Origin: Macrocybe gigantea
Taxonomy: Eukaryota; Basidiomycota; Agaricomycetes; Agaricales; Callistosporiaceae
Direction: 5' to 3'
Assembly (NCBI GenBank): GCA_011319805.1
Contig: SJRY01000100.1
Location: 1-64,000 of the forward strand
DNA: 64,000 bases
In this document: piece after piece, positions 1 through 11,400 of the stretch
Layout: each line of letters opens with the position of its first letter
How positions within the stretch are numbered: the first letter of the stretch is position 1
Notes under the pieces: generated by a model
Databases searched by the model: none
Seen by the model: the letters and a program-made list of their open reading frames with translations, nothing else
What the model was told of the DNA's origin: nothing
Translations under genes and position numbers: made by a program

Positions 1-3000
1 TTCAACGCCTTGACCCGTACCATTTCCCCCAGTTCCTTTGTGGTGCAGGGAGTGATCATTGGCTCTGTCTTCTTGAAATCCCCAGTGGAAACGTCGGCCT
101 TCTTCTCCAGAGGTGGTGTCATGTTCTTGTGCGTGTACTGCCAACTTTTCATCTTTCCTTGATTTAACCATCATGTTGTGTAGCGCTATTCTGTTCGCTG
201 CATTGACGACTATGGCTGAAATACCTGCTTTGTTCGCTCAACGACCCATCGTCCATAGACACAAGAATGCAGCATTATACCACCCTTTCATTGAAGCCCT
301 GGCGCTGACATTAGTCGACGTCCCTATCACGTTCTTTATCACCGTTATATTCTGTATAGTCTTATATTTCATGGTTGGCCTCCAAAAGTCGGCTGTGAGT
401 CTCCTATTAATCATCGTCAATGACTTTCGCTGACGTTGGCATGCCCAGGCTCAATTTTTGTATGTTCATTTTTTTTTGTATCCTTACCAATCGACCTCAC
501 ATCTTCTCAGCATTTTTTTCCTTTTCGTTTTTACCATGTCTCTCACCATGAAGGCTTGGTTCCGAGGAATTGCTGCTGCCTTCAAGTCTGAAGCAACGGC
601 CACCAGTGTTGCTGGAATATCCACGCTTATACTCTCGATTTATACCGGCACGTCTTGCCGCTTGCTATTCTTGAGCTCCTTCTCATTGATGGCGTAGGTT
701 ATTCGATTCCTAAGCCGACCATGATCGGCGCTTTGCGATGGATCACGTACATAAATGTAAGCCTGACTGTCATCGTCGAGCAAAATACATAGCTGACGTC
801 ACTTGATCAGCCATTGAAATACGGGTGCGTCCTTCCGCAGATCCAGCATTATCTTTTATTTATGCATTCGCAGATTTGAAGCTATTTTGACGAACGAATT
901 CCGCACCATCAAGGGCGTTTGCTCCACTCTCGTGCCCCAAGGACCTGGTTACGAAAATGTTTCAATCTCTAATCAAGTCTGCACAACGGTTGGGTCGTTG
1001 CCAGCTGACCGCTTTGTCGATGGTTCTCGTTTCGTTGGGCTTTCATTTGGGTTCAAGTACGCGCATACCTGGATGGTGAGTGTCCTCCCTTAATTGTCAT
1101 CTTCAAAGCAGTTCGTCAAACTGACGCGTGTTTCTTCAGAATTTTGGCATTGTTATCGCCTTCGCAATCGGTTTCTTGGCAGCCCTGTTGATCTTCACGG
1201 AGTTGAACACGACAACAGCGGCCGAATCTTCTGTAGTCTTATTCAAGCGAGGCTCGCGATCGCCCAAAGCCGCACGACCTACGGATGAGGAACAACTCTC
1301 AGAGAAGCAGTCAGACCCCTCGAAGCCGGAAGCGAGCAACGTAAAAGAAGCCTCACCTTTGTCGATGACTGACATATTCTCGTGGCACCATATTAACTAC
1401 GTCGTGCCAGTCGCCGAAGGAGAGAGAAAACTCTTGTCCGATGTGTCTGGCTATGTTGCCCCTGGAAAGTTGACGGCTTTGATGGGTGAATCCGGTGCTG
1501 GAAAGACGACATTGCTCAATGTTCTGGCTCAGCGTGTTGACGTCGGTGTAATAACTGGCGAACGATTCGTAAATGGCCAAGCACTGCCCCAGGACTTCCA
1601 ATCGCAGACGTGAGCTTTTGGTTTTATTCTCGTATGAAGCTGATGCTGAGCCTCTCCGCAGAGGTTACGTGCAACAAATGGATACGCATCAACCGACTGC
1701 CACCGTTAGGGAGGCCCTGCTCTTCTCCGCGAAATTACGTCAGCCTGCCAGCGTACCACTGCAGGAAAAAGAGGCATAGTTCGTATCAAAGCCTTGTCGA
1801 AAAAATAGTTCTAATTCTTTAAACAGCGTTGACACGTGTCTCAAGATGTGCGATCTGGAGGAATACGCTGATGCTGCTGTCGGCTCTTTGGGCATTGAGC
1901 ATCGCAAGAGGACCACTATTGCTGTCGAGCTCGCTGCCAAGGTTTGACACACATCTCAAAGGAAGATTTATAGCTCATGTATTATTCATAGCCCCGGCTG
2001 CTTTTGTTCCTGGATGAACCGACGTCTGGATTAGATTCTCAAAGTGCTTGGAGCATTGTTTCGTTCTTAAGGAGTCTTGCAGACAGCGGTCAAGCCATTC
2101 TTTGCACGTAAGTTCACACAGCGTTTGTCGCTCTCGACCGATTCTGATATGCCATATAGTATCCACCAGGTATTTATCTTCAAACCTCACCGAAATCCCC
2201 ATTAATGCTGAGCGGATTGCACCAGCCTTCTGCAGAGCTTTTCCAGGTTGGCACCTTTGCCAGTTCCACGAGTTCACTGAGTCACACAGAAGCTGTATAT
2301 AGGTCTTCGATCGCATGCTTCTTTTGCGCAAAGGTGGCGAAACCGTGTATTTTGGAGACCTCGGGCACAACGCGACAACTCTCATTCGTTACTTTGAGAA
2401 GAATGGTTCAAGGACGTGCCTTCCCGATGAGAATCCGTATGCTCATATCTTTGATGGATTGACCACTTTCGCTCATTATTCTTCACGTTCATAGCGCCGA
2501 ATTCATGCTGGATGTCATCGGTGCTGGCGCTACTGCGTCTAGCAAGGAAAATTGGCATGAAATTTGGTGTGCTTCGGAGGAGGAAAAGAGTCTTCAACGA
2601 GAACTTTCCACTATTCACGCCGAAGGACGGAGCCGTCCTCCCGTCGAAGCTGCATTTCATTCCGAGTTCGCCACATCGTGGTTCTACCAAGTCAGGGAAC
2701 TCCTCAGGCGTGATATGCAAGCCCACTGGCGGGATCCTACATATCTCATGGCGAAGATTGTTTTGAACATCGTCGGCGGGCTGTTGATAGGTTTCACGTT
2801 CTTCAAGTCAAAGGATACTCAGCAGGGCGTTCAGAACAAACTTTTTGTACGTGCCGCGGCTCATATCTCATGCAACTGCTTCTCATCCCTTATTCCGTAG
2901 GCCATATTCATGGGTACTATCTTGAGGTAATGCCCCTCGGATTGAATCCCGAATTGATGATACTCAAGGCCCTCTTTTTTGTTTAAATCATCCAGTGTAC

Positions 3001-4046
3001 CCTTGTCAAATCAACTCCAGGTTCCATTCATCAATATGCGCACGATTTACGAGATTCGCGAGCGCCCGAGTCGCATGTACAGCTGGACGGCCCTCATCAC
3101 ATCCCAACTCCTTGTTGAGCTGCCTTGGAACATCTTTGGCTCGTCGCTGTTCTTTCTTTGCTGGTACTGGACCGTCGGTTTCGACACTTCCAGAGGTGGA
3201 TATACCTATTTCATGTTCGGTGTCATTTTCCCGTTGTACTACACAACGATTGGCCAAGTGCGTGCTTTTCCCCTTTAGACTTGACATAACCTCACCCTTC
3301 GTTCAGGCCGTGGCGGCAATGGCTCCGTCCGCAGAGATTGCCGCGCTCTTGTTTTCGTTCTTATTCTCATTTGTGCTCACATTGTAAGTGTTCACCGCCG
3401 CGTTCCTTGCCAGACGGAGTTTCACTGATGCCGATCTAGCAATGGTGTCTTGCAGCCATTCGCGTCGCTCGGTTGGTGGAAATGGATGTAAGTCGCTCTA
3501 TCGCTGAGTTAACTCTGTGGCCGGGGCTGACACATCCAAGGTATCGTCTCTCGCCCTACACGTACTTGATTGAAGGCCTGCTGGGTTATGGTCGGTGTCG
3601 TTGTGCTTCTGACCTAATTTTCAGTATGCTGATCAAACAACCGAAATAGCCATTGGCCGTCAGTTGATAACTTGTTCTCCGGTCGAATACGTCACCTTGA
3701 ACCCGCCTTCTGGCATGACTTGCGGCCAATACATGGATCCCTTCATGTCCGTCGCTGGAGGCTACCTCACGAACCCGGACGCTTCGTCTGCTTGCCAGTT
3801 CTGTAGCGTCCGCACAACGGATCAGTTCCTCTCTCTTCGCTTCAACATCTTTTACGAGCACCATTGGCGCAATCTTGGGCTGATGGTCGTCTTCATTGCA
3901 TTCAACGTGAGTATTCTAGTATGACTATCTTCAAACGCGAGCTCACTGTGCCGTAGGTGTTCTGCACCTTTGTGTTGACGTATTTCTTCCGCATCCGCAC
4001 AGGAAGTCTCCTCGCATCTGTGAAAAGTCGTTTCAAGAGGAATTAG
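1..4046 (+). CDS. PDR/ABCG-type multidrug ABC transporter, 5'-truncated by window edge
   Basis: The C-terminal part of a full-size pleiotropic drug resistance ABC transporter: end of membrane domain 1, second nucleotide-binding domain, membrane domain 2. The family exports hydrophobic drugs and lipids at the plasma membrane using ATP. Visible in order: membrane helices and the extracellular loop with the family motif VPQGPGYEN; Walker [10 protein letters not shown] (about 1487-1509); Q-loop region [12 protein letters not shown]; Walker [15 protein letters not shown] (about 2000-2036); H-loop TIHQ; then the second membrane domain, ending in a basic tail with TAG at 4044-4046. About 22 introns were placed by keeping the PDR reading frame; all keep phase, so the gene looks intact. 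Very short exons: 811-824 (14 nt), 2160-2169 (10 nt, carries the H-loop His) and 2226-2246 (21 nt). The intron 648-697 uses a GC donor. Positions 1-48 are the end of an intron. The start lies outside the window. Confidence 0.93.
648..697 (+). other. GC-AG intron in the ABC transporter
   Basis: Only a GC donor (after ACCG, GCACGT) joined to the CGTAG acceptor keeps the frame across Y-T-G-Y-S-I-P-K-P, a well conserved PDR stretch. The nearby GT at 652 shifts the frame. Confidence 0.7.
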
Positions 4047-4252
4047 AGGCATGATATTGCATAGGGACTTGCATATAGATACCGTTTACGTCTACTTATT
4101 CGCTCAATTCCCTTCATTCACGCATTGGATTGGGGATATTCTTACTAGGGACCATCTTTTAATTTTCACCTTATGATCACTTTATACGATAGAACAGAGT
4201 AGGCGGCATAGATAGAAGAATGAACAAGAACAACTTGGTCGCCAGTCAGAAG

Positions 4253-5261
4253 TCAGAACGGTACACCGGAGGCGCCTCTCTTCTGATCGGACATGAACCA
4301 GGACGCGCGTGTTAAGCCTCTGGTCGCCCGTTCCATGAAACTCCTGGGAACCACATCACCAGGCCTGACACTGACGTTGGCGCCTGGCTTTTCTTGCGCG
4401 GAGACGTACGCCCTAGAAGGCGAGCGCACGCGCATCAGAGGGACGTGGAGCGTGTTCATGCTGCTGTCAGCCGCCGCAGTGGAACCCGGAGCGGACGAGC
4501 AGCGAGTGAGGGGCGTGTAGTTCAGTCCCGGGACCTGCAGCGTCGACGGCGAGGACGACGCGATGCCGAGCCCGGTGGGGCGGCTGTCCGATGCAGCGCG
4601 GATAGAGACTCGGCGTGAGGGTACGAGGATGCGCGGGACGGTCAGGTTCTCGCCGGCATAGCTGCACGTCACGAGCGGCGAGGACACCGCGGGGGAGTGC
4701 GCGCGGTCTGAGGACGACGAGGATTCAGAGTACGCTGATTTGGGGGAGTCGGACGAGGATGGGGAAGAGCAGTATGCGGGGGGCGGCGTGACGGGCGCGA
4801 TGTGCGGAATGGGAACGTCCGCGTTGCGCGAGAAGAGCGAGAGGCGGTTCCAATGGCCCGCTGTCGACGCGCAGATGCGGTGCATAATATGGTGCTGCTG
4901 GCGATGTTGGTGCTTGTGCCTGCGATCACCCTGGAACGCGCTCGTGCTCGCAAATCGCCCGCGCGAGCCGCGACGGAGCCAGTCCTGGAGGGAGCGCTCT
5001 GGCGTGTTTGAGTTCGCGGTCTCGACATCGTGCGAACCCGGCGCCTCGCGCTTGGTTGCGGGGGCGAGGATGTCTTTGTTCCGGAGGATGGGGGAGAGGT
5101 AGAACCACATGAAGAGCAGAAAGAGGAGGGAGGAGAAGACGAGGACGACGACTGCCAGGAGAAGGTTGGGTTTAATTCCAGAAAGGATGTGGACCTGTGT
5201 GGATCTTACTTGTGATTGCGTTGAGGGAAGGTCCGCTGGAGCCGCCAGCCATGGCGCTCAT
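4253..5261 (-). CDS. Single-pass membrane protein with Ser/Pro-rich cytoplasmic tail (unrecognised)
   Basis: Two exons, complement(5151..4253) and complement(5261..5210), joined over a GT-AG intron (5152-5209), give 316 residues. The N-terminus MSAMAGGSSGPSLNAI is followed by one hydrophobic segment (about residues 18-36, IVVVLVFSSLLFLLF) and then a long polar region rich in Ser, Pro, Arg and His with low-complexity Ser runs. There is no cleavable signal peptide before the helix, so a type III-like topology with a mostly cytosolic tail is likely. Many basidiomycetes encode such proteins with no known function. It converges on the ABC transporter (stop codons about 200 bp apart). The GC-rich, Ser-rich sequence also produces long overlapping frames on the other strand, which I treat as shadows. 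Membership in a named family is not recognised. Confidence 0.65.
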
Positions 5262-6200
5262 GTTTGAGTGTTCAAGAAACCTTGACAGCTAGCGCGTCCG
5301 CGTCTGCAGGATAGTCAAAAGAGCGATGTTTGAAGAAGGAACGACGAGAATTTAAAGAGGGAATTCAGATGGATAGAATGAACAGACTGGTGGTCGTTGA
5401 GAACGAGGAGATGAATACCTGAGGAGGCTGTCCATGTAGAAATACGGTCATTTCGGTCCTGGCGGAGGCTGACATTGGAACGCGCACGTCAATCCGAAAG
5501 TTGACCGCAGGGCATCATGTTTTGAACAAGTATGGAGCACATCACACTCCAGATAGATCCAAATTCCTGAGACCCTGAGGGGGAGATATGATCGCAAGCA
5601 GGGCTCGAGCAGCCATGACCAAAGGATTCTGACACTTCCCGAGAGACCAGCAAAAGCTGTCGTCTGAGCCAAGACAGAGATTAGAAATTCAGATAGTCTT
5701 CTCTTGCCTATGATTCGAGTTCGGCGCCTCGCCGTGCGATACAAGGATTACAAAGCTCGCCACAGCGATACTTGGGATTAGATGATTGGACCAAAGAAGA
5801 TTACCTTGTATCGCGCCTATGTTCGACGATCGCCAATCAAGATGCTGCTCGTTCGATGACGTGTCAGAGGTTTACACTGTATAGCACTAGTAAGCGAGTC
5901 TTAGTGTTGGCTTCGAATTCGGAGCCACCGTACTGCAGTTCGTTTGACGCACAGAGGTAGTGGTCGCTATGGTTCAGAAATAGCTCTGAGACACACCCGT
6001 GAGTGAGCTAAAAACGGACAGAGTTTTTATAGAATGCGCGATGCACGAGAGGAGGAGGAAAGGAAAAGCCGTGTGGGATCCGATCAAGATCTGACATCGG
6101 GGAGTGTTCGTTGAGTTGTTCGCTGTGAAGTCCAAAAAGGGGTCTCTGTCCTCTTTCTTTCTTTCTTTCCTTCTTTCTTTCATCTGTACTTGTAGTGAAA
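5262..6200. promoter_or_regulatory. Divergent intergenic region between membrane protein and tetraspanin
   Basis: About 940 bp between two divergently transcribed genes, so it should hold both promoters. A (CTTT)n pyrimidine microsatellite lies at 6151-6182, just upstream of the tetraspanin start. The only longer open frame (complement 5448-5744) shows no recognisable domain or splice context. Confidence 0.4.
6151..6182 (+). repeat. CTTT pyrimidine microsatellite
   Basis: Runs of CTTT/CTTCTTT over about 32 bp, directly upstream of the tetraspanin start. Confidence 0.8.
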
Positions 6201-7883
6201 ATGCAGCGCATGTGGTCGACGTACCTGGACCCAGGGGTGCATGTCAGCATCGATTCGACCGCCAGTCAAGCCAGCGAGCCTCAAATGGTCGGTGTGAATT
6301 ATTATCAACGGTTATATTACGCAAATAAGCTGATCCGATTTCTGTCCAATCTTTTCTGCCCATACTCGCCGCTCATTTTTTCCCCCTCTCTCTCCTTGCA
6401 GATGGACTCGTCGTAAGAGCCAAGAGTCCTCTATTACCGTATATCTCCAGTTGTAACCCATTTGCGTTCTTTTTTTTCCCCCTCGCCTGCGCTTTTTTTT
6501 TTGGCGCAGCCAATCGAGACGGTCTTCCATCGCCAACTCGACCTTTTCACAGGCAGCGTCGACGCACCCCATGTTGACCGACTCCAAGATCCCGCTGGAC
6601 CCGCCCAACGTGCCCTTTAGTGGCTCTGCGGCGCCCTCGCGCTCCACGTCGCCCTTCCTCATGAAGCGCGGCGACACCGAGAGCAGCAGTGTCTCGCTCA
6701 CGATCAACTACCTCCCGTCCAAGTTCTCGCACACGCTTCTCTCGCCCGGTGGACCGCGTCGGCGCAAGAAGGGTGCCGATGGGCTCGTGGTCCCCAAGTT
6801 TGGTGGCGGCGTCGAGGCGTTCAGGAGCGGCGAGGCGCGCATGCCGGGACAGGGCGACGAGGACTATGATGGCGTTACTGGCGGGTGGTTTGGCGGTGGC
6901 GCAGGACCGAAACGCAAGCTGCGCTGGAACAGGTTCAAGTGGATCCTATTCGTCGCGAACAGCCTCGTGAGTGCTTTCGTCCCTTCGGATGTTTCACATG
7001 ACGATGTCTGATGCGCTGACAGCTGTCCGCGTACTCGCTCGTGTCGCTGATATTCTGCCTCCTGACCTGGTTCAACGTGTGGACGCATGCGGACGTGATT
7101 CGCGTTGGGAATCGCTCCGAGCTCATCCTCTCGACTCTGGCCGCGAGCGTCGGGATCTTCACCTCGACCATTGGGTGGGCGGGCATCTTGCTGAACAACC
7201 GGTGCTTCCTCGCGATATACACCTTCCTGCTCTGGATCACGTTCGCATTGCTCGTCGTGCCCGGGTACATGACGTACAAACGGCGCACGTTCAATCTCGA
7301 GGGCAAGGTCAACGCGCAGTGGTCTCGGGAGCTTGGTGGGTATGGGCGCCTGCGAGTGCAGAACCAGCTCCGCTGCTGTGGCTACTTTAACCCGTTTATC
7401 GAGGCGACCGTGAGCCAGACGTGCTATGCGCGGACGATCCTGCCTGGATGCAAGGCGCCGTATATAGCGTTTCAAAAGAAGGTCCTCGAGCGGTGGTACA
7501 CCGTGTCGTTCTCGCTTGTGCCGCTGCACATTGCGATCATCCTCGCGGGCTTGCTGTGCTCGAACCATGTCACTTATAGGTTCGGCAAGGGCATGATGCC
7601 TAAAGCTTACAGGCTCAGCATGAACAGCATGGCCGTCATTATAGATAACTATGCAAAGTGCGTCTGTCTGTCTTGGTAGACGACCGGGTTTGCTGATGTG
7701 TATTTTGCCAGCCAATTGGCAGAACAGTACGGCTCGGATGTCGCCTCGGAGATCATGGCCCGCTCCCGCTCCAACGTCCAATTGGACCTCATGCCCACAC
7801 TGCCTTACAATGCGGGGACTGTGAGTTCGTATTCCAACAAATACGAATCGATAGGCAGTCGCGCACCCGAAACGCTGTCGTGA
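6201..7883 (+). CDS. Fungal tetraspanin (TSP2/TSP3-like)
   Basis: Four-helix membrane scaffold protein. Exons: 6201-6287, 6402-6412, 6510-6966, 7023-7657, 7712-7883. The last three are secure. The first two are inferred from a strong polypyrimidine-CAG acceptor immediately before ATG 6402 and an open frame running into the 6571 ATG; the start may therefore be 6201, 6402 or 6571. A basic Ser-rich N-terminal tail (RRKKG) is followed by helices at about WILFVANSLLSAYSLVSLIFCLL, LAASVGIFTSTIGWAGILL and FLAIYTFLLWITFALLVV, then a large extracellular loop with the tetraspanin signature CCG (QLRCCGYFNPF) and further Cys (QTCYAR, LPGCK), helix 4 (PLHIAIILAGLLC), and a cytosolic C-terminal tail. Fungal members act in appressorium function and cell polarity; the role here is not shown. 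Exon 6402-6412 would be only 11 nt. Confidence 0.88.
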
Positions 7884-8464
7884 TGTTTCTCCTTTTTACC
7901 TTTACCCTTACATATACCAAAGACTTGAGTCATCCACTATTGCAATTCCTCCGCGGCCCCCCTCGCTCGCCCCAGCAACCCATACTCATGGACATCTGAT
8001 TCTAAGACAACTCACAATCCCCACCCAGCAACAAGCACAGACATGTCCGACGCCCCTTTTTGCCACACCGTGTCCACTGTCACGCAGCATTCTCTTCTAT
8101 ATTTTATTTACTTTCGTTTTACATATATATAAACTCTGCAGTAATACCGCCGCATGAGACCTCCTCCCTATCCAGTGTACCCATCCCTTTTATTAGAGAA
8201 AATGATAAAACGACTATCGCATCGTGATGACGTAGCGACATTATCAGCCATGTGATCCACTAGGCCCATTTGAATGTGCCGTCATCATGGTCCGCCCGTG
8301 TACGCGCCGTGGAATGTACTTAACGCGGTCCCCGCTTCGCTTCCTCTTTTTTCATCTTTTCTGGGTGCTTGACGCCGATTGGGCATCCTCCCCGGTAACG
8401 TCGTCGCCCACGTTTTGGACGCTGAGCTGCTAGCGGTATTGCTGAAGCCCCTCCAACGCATCAG
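7884..8464. promoter_or_regulatory. Intergenic: tetraspanin 3' UTR and DHTKD1-like promoter
   Basis: No gene seen. The AT-rich stretch at about 8096-8145 probably belongs to the tetraspanin 3' end; the rest leads to the ATG at 8465. Confidence 0.4.
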
Positions 8465-11400
8465 ATGCATGTGCGACGCGTATTAGGCCCGTCAGCGGCC
8501 CTTTTAAAGAGGTCTTATCATGACCAGTCCTTCGGGTTCCGCAAACCCCGCGAATACGTCTTTCCAGACTGTAAGCAGCAGTTATGGTGGACCGTACTAG
8601 TCCCCAACCGACTGAATAAATGCATATATGCACAGATACAAAGGCGCAGCTAGAGAACCGGCATCTGAATGCGCCTCTGTTGCGCTATGTGGACTCGATG
8701 CGCACGCATGGGCACCGCGCTGCGCGTATCGATCCGCTCGACCTCATACAGCGCGACGAGGTTGCTGCACTCGACCCCGCGCGATACGGCCTCAATGACC
8801 GCAGCAAGCGGTACAACGTCAATGGGATCATCTGGACGCGTCTGGTCGGCACTGGGAGGGGCGCAGAGGAGGAGTGGTGGACTTTGGACGAGATTGAGAG
8901 GCATTTGCGGGGTGTGTATGTCGGGCGCATTGCGTATGAGGTGAGAATTGTCCTTGAGCTTGAATTGCGATTTTTTTAGAAGACAGCTGATTCATGTCCT
9001 GGACTGCAGTATATGCACTCACCGTCCAAGACGGAGCGCCTGTGGTTCTCCCATCTCCTGGAGTCGGAGACCCTGCCGGAAGACAAGCCTCTATCCTCCA
9101 TCGACAACGAGATGAAGAAACGCATCCACGGACTACTCGCCCGAAGTGAGGTGTTGGATAATTTTCTGCAGCTCAAGTTTCCAAACTTGAAACGCGTATG
9201 TTATTTCATACTCAGCCTACGCCCTTGCTGACTGGACTGAACAGTACGGTTTGGAAGGCGGAGAATCCATGATACCAGCCCTAGACTCTCTTTTCTTCTC
9301 CGCTGCGAAAGGTACGCAGATATCTCGTCTCAAACGCGACGCATATAATTCACTTTCATTTTCTTGGCAGGCGGTATACAACATATCGTGCTCGGCAAGG
9401 CTTGTCCTGAAGCATTGTTTGTGCATTTATTGAAACATTTTGAACAGGAATGCCACATAGAGGACGGCTTAATCTTTTGACGGACCTGTTGCAGTACTCT
9501 CCAGCGGCTCTTTTCCACAAGATCAAAGGTGGATACGAGATACCTGAGGAGCTCGGCGCAGAAGGCGACGTCCTCAGTCACCTCGGTTAGTCTATGCCCA
9601 ATTTTTGCTGGCATTTGAATCTCACCGTTTTCTTTAGTGTCCTCTCCGATTCTGCACTACCAAGGTGCAGATCCAACGAAAGTGTCTCTTCTTCCCAACC
9701 CTTCTCATCTAGGTTCTTTTTTGTCTTTCTCTGCTGTCGACTGGCATCTCACGAGCTGCTTCTTATAGAGGCTGTCAATCCCGTCGCAATGGGCAAGACG
9801 CGTGCAAAGCAGTATTCTTTGCTGAAGACGTCTCCTGCCGACTGTCAATTGGGTGACAAGGTCATGTGCGTGCAATTACATGGCGACGCAAGCTTTACTG
9901 GCCAAGGGATTGTCATGGAAGGACTTGGGTTGAGTGAGTAGGGGGCTATTCTCCAAAAACGTTGTCTGATGCATGATCTTATAGGCAATTTGCCGCATTT
10001 CACGAGTGGAGGAACCGTTCATCTCGTTGTGGAGTGAGTGTATGCATGTATACACTAGCATGCGCTGACTATTCCTCTCTAGCAACAAGTCTGTATCCTT
10101 TCGCCTCATTTCCATCTGCCCATTGACCGCGTCTCCAGCATCGGCTACACGACTCCTGCTTCTGGTGCTCGCTCTTCGCAATACTGCTCCGATATTGGCA
10201 AGATGATCAACGCTCCGGTCCTACATGTCAATGGTGATTACCCCGAAGGTAACTATTCCTTGTAGTCCAGTTTTTTTCGGGGTCATCATAGTAATTCAGA
10301 TGTTGTTCGTGCGATGGATATTGCTTTCCGTTATCGCAAATACTTCCGAAAGGTATGGATAAAACTCACTTATTAAATGTTGTACCTACAGGAACTAATA
10401 ACGCGTATTCAAAGGATATCATTGTTGATCTCCTAGTTTATCGTAGATGGTTTGTGAATCACTCTTACCTTCTTGATATGACATGTCTGATTGTGCTTTA
10501 TCGTAGGGGGTGAGTCTTTTGTTGACTCATGCGAACCACGGCAATTTTATTTTGGATGCAGCCACAATGAACTCGATATCCCAGAGCTCACCAGTCCTCT
10601 CATGTATGAGAAAATTGCGTCCAGACGATCCGTGCCGCAACTATATGAACAGAAATTGATTGTATGCTCCGGCTATGTTGGCAACACCAAATTCTCGCTG
10701 ACTGCATCTCCATCGTAGTCAGAAGGCGTCCTCACGGAAGCTCAAATCACAGAAGTTCGCGTAGCATACAAAGGCCATCTTGAATCAGAGTTATCGAAGT
10801 CCGCATCCTATCAGCCGGTTGCTTCGATGCTTCAGGATCAATGGCAAGGAATGGTCTGGCCGGCGAGCAAAGAGGCAAACTACTATCCTGAGACCGGTGT
10901 CGACTCAGATACACTTGTTCGTGTGGGAAAGGCGAGCGTTGCCATTCCAGAGGGTTTTGTAAGTTCTTTGTTATGTATCCAAGGTCCATGCGGCACGAGG
11001 CGATTTTTGCCTTTCCAGGAAATTCATTCAAAAATACAACGTCATGTCAAGAACCGCCTAAAAAGCTTGGAAGCCGGTAAAGGCATCGATTGGGCGACCG
11101 GAGAGGTACGTAGTCATCCTAATGCTGACCGGCATACATTGACGTACGATGTGTTTTGCTATACAGGCGCTTGCCTTTGGCTCTTTGATGCTCGAAGGCT
11201 ATAACGTGCGCATCTCAGGACAAGACGTTGGCAGGGGCACGTTCAGCCAGAGACATGCTATGCTGGTGAACCAGAAGACGGAAGGCGTCATCGTTCCACT
11301 AAATGGAGAACTCGGTGCTGAAGGGAAATTAGAGTTGGCAAACAGTGAGGACGTTCTGTGCTATCCGGTATGTATTACCAACCTCGACTTGTATAGGCTC

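Noticed and set aside
4293..5102. Long plus-strand frames opposite the Ser-rich membrane protein
   Set aside because: Shadow frames of GC-rich Ser/Arg codons; the minus-strand gene has a clean intron and membrane helix.
5448..5744. 98-codon minus-strand frame in the intergenic region
   Set aside because: No domain, no splice context, lies in a probable divergent promoter.
6864..7781. 305-codon minus-strand frame opposite the tetraspanin
   Set aside because: Composition typical of an antisense shadow; the plus strand has the CCG loop, helices and introns.
10450..10561. A single 112-nt intron without the 3-nt exon
   Set aside because: In frame, but destroys the invariant WGH motif and is twice the usual intron length; kept as the alternative to test.
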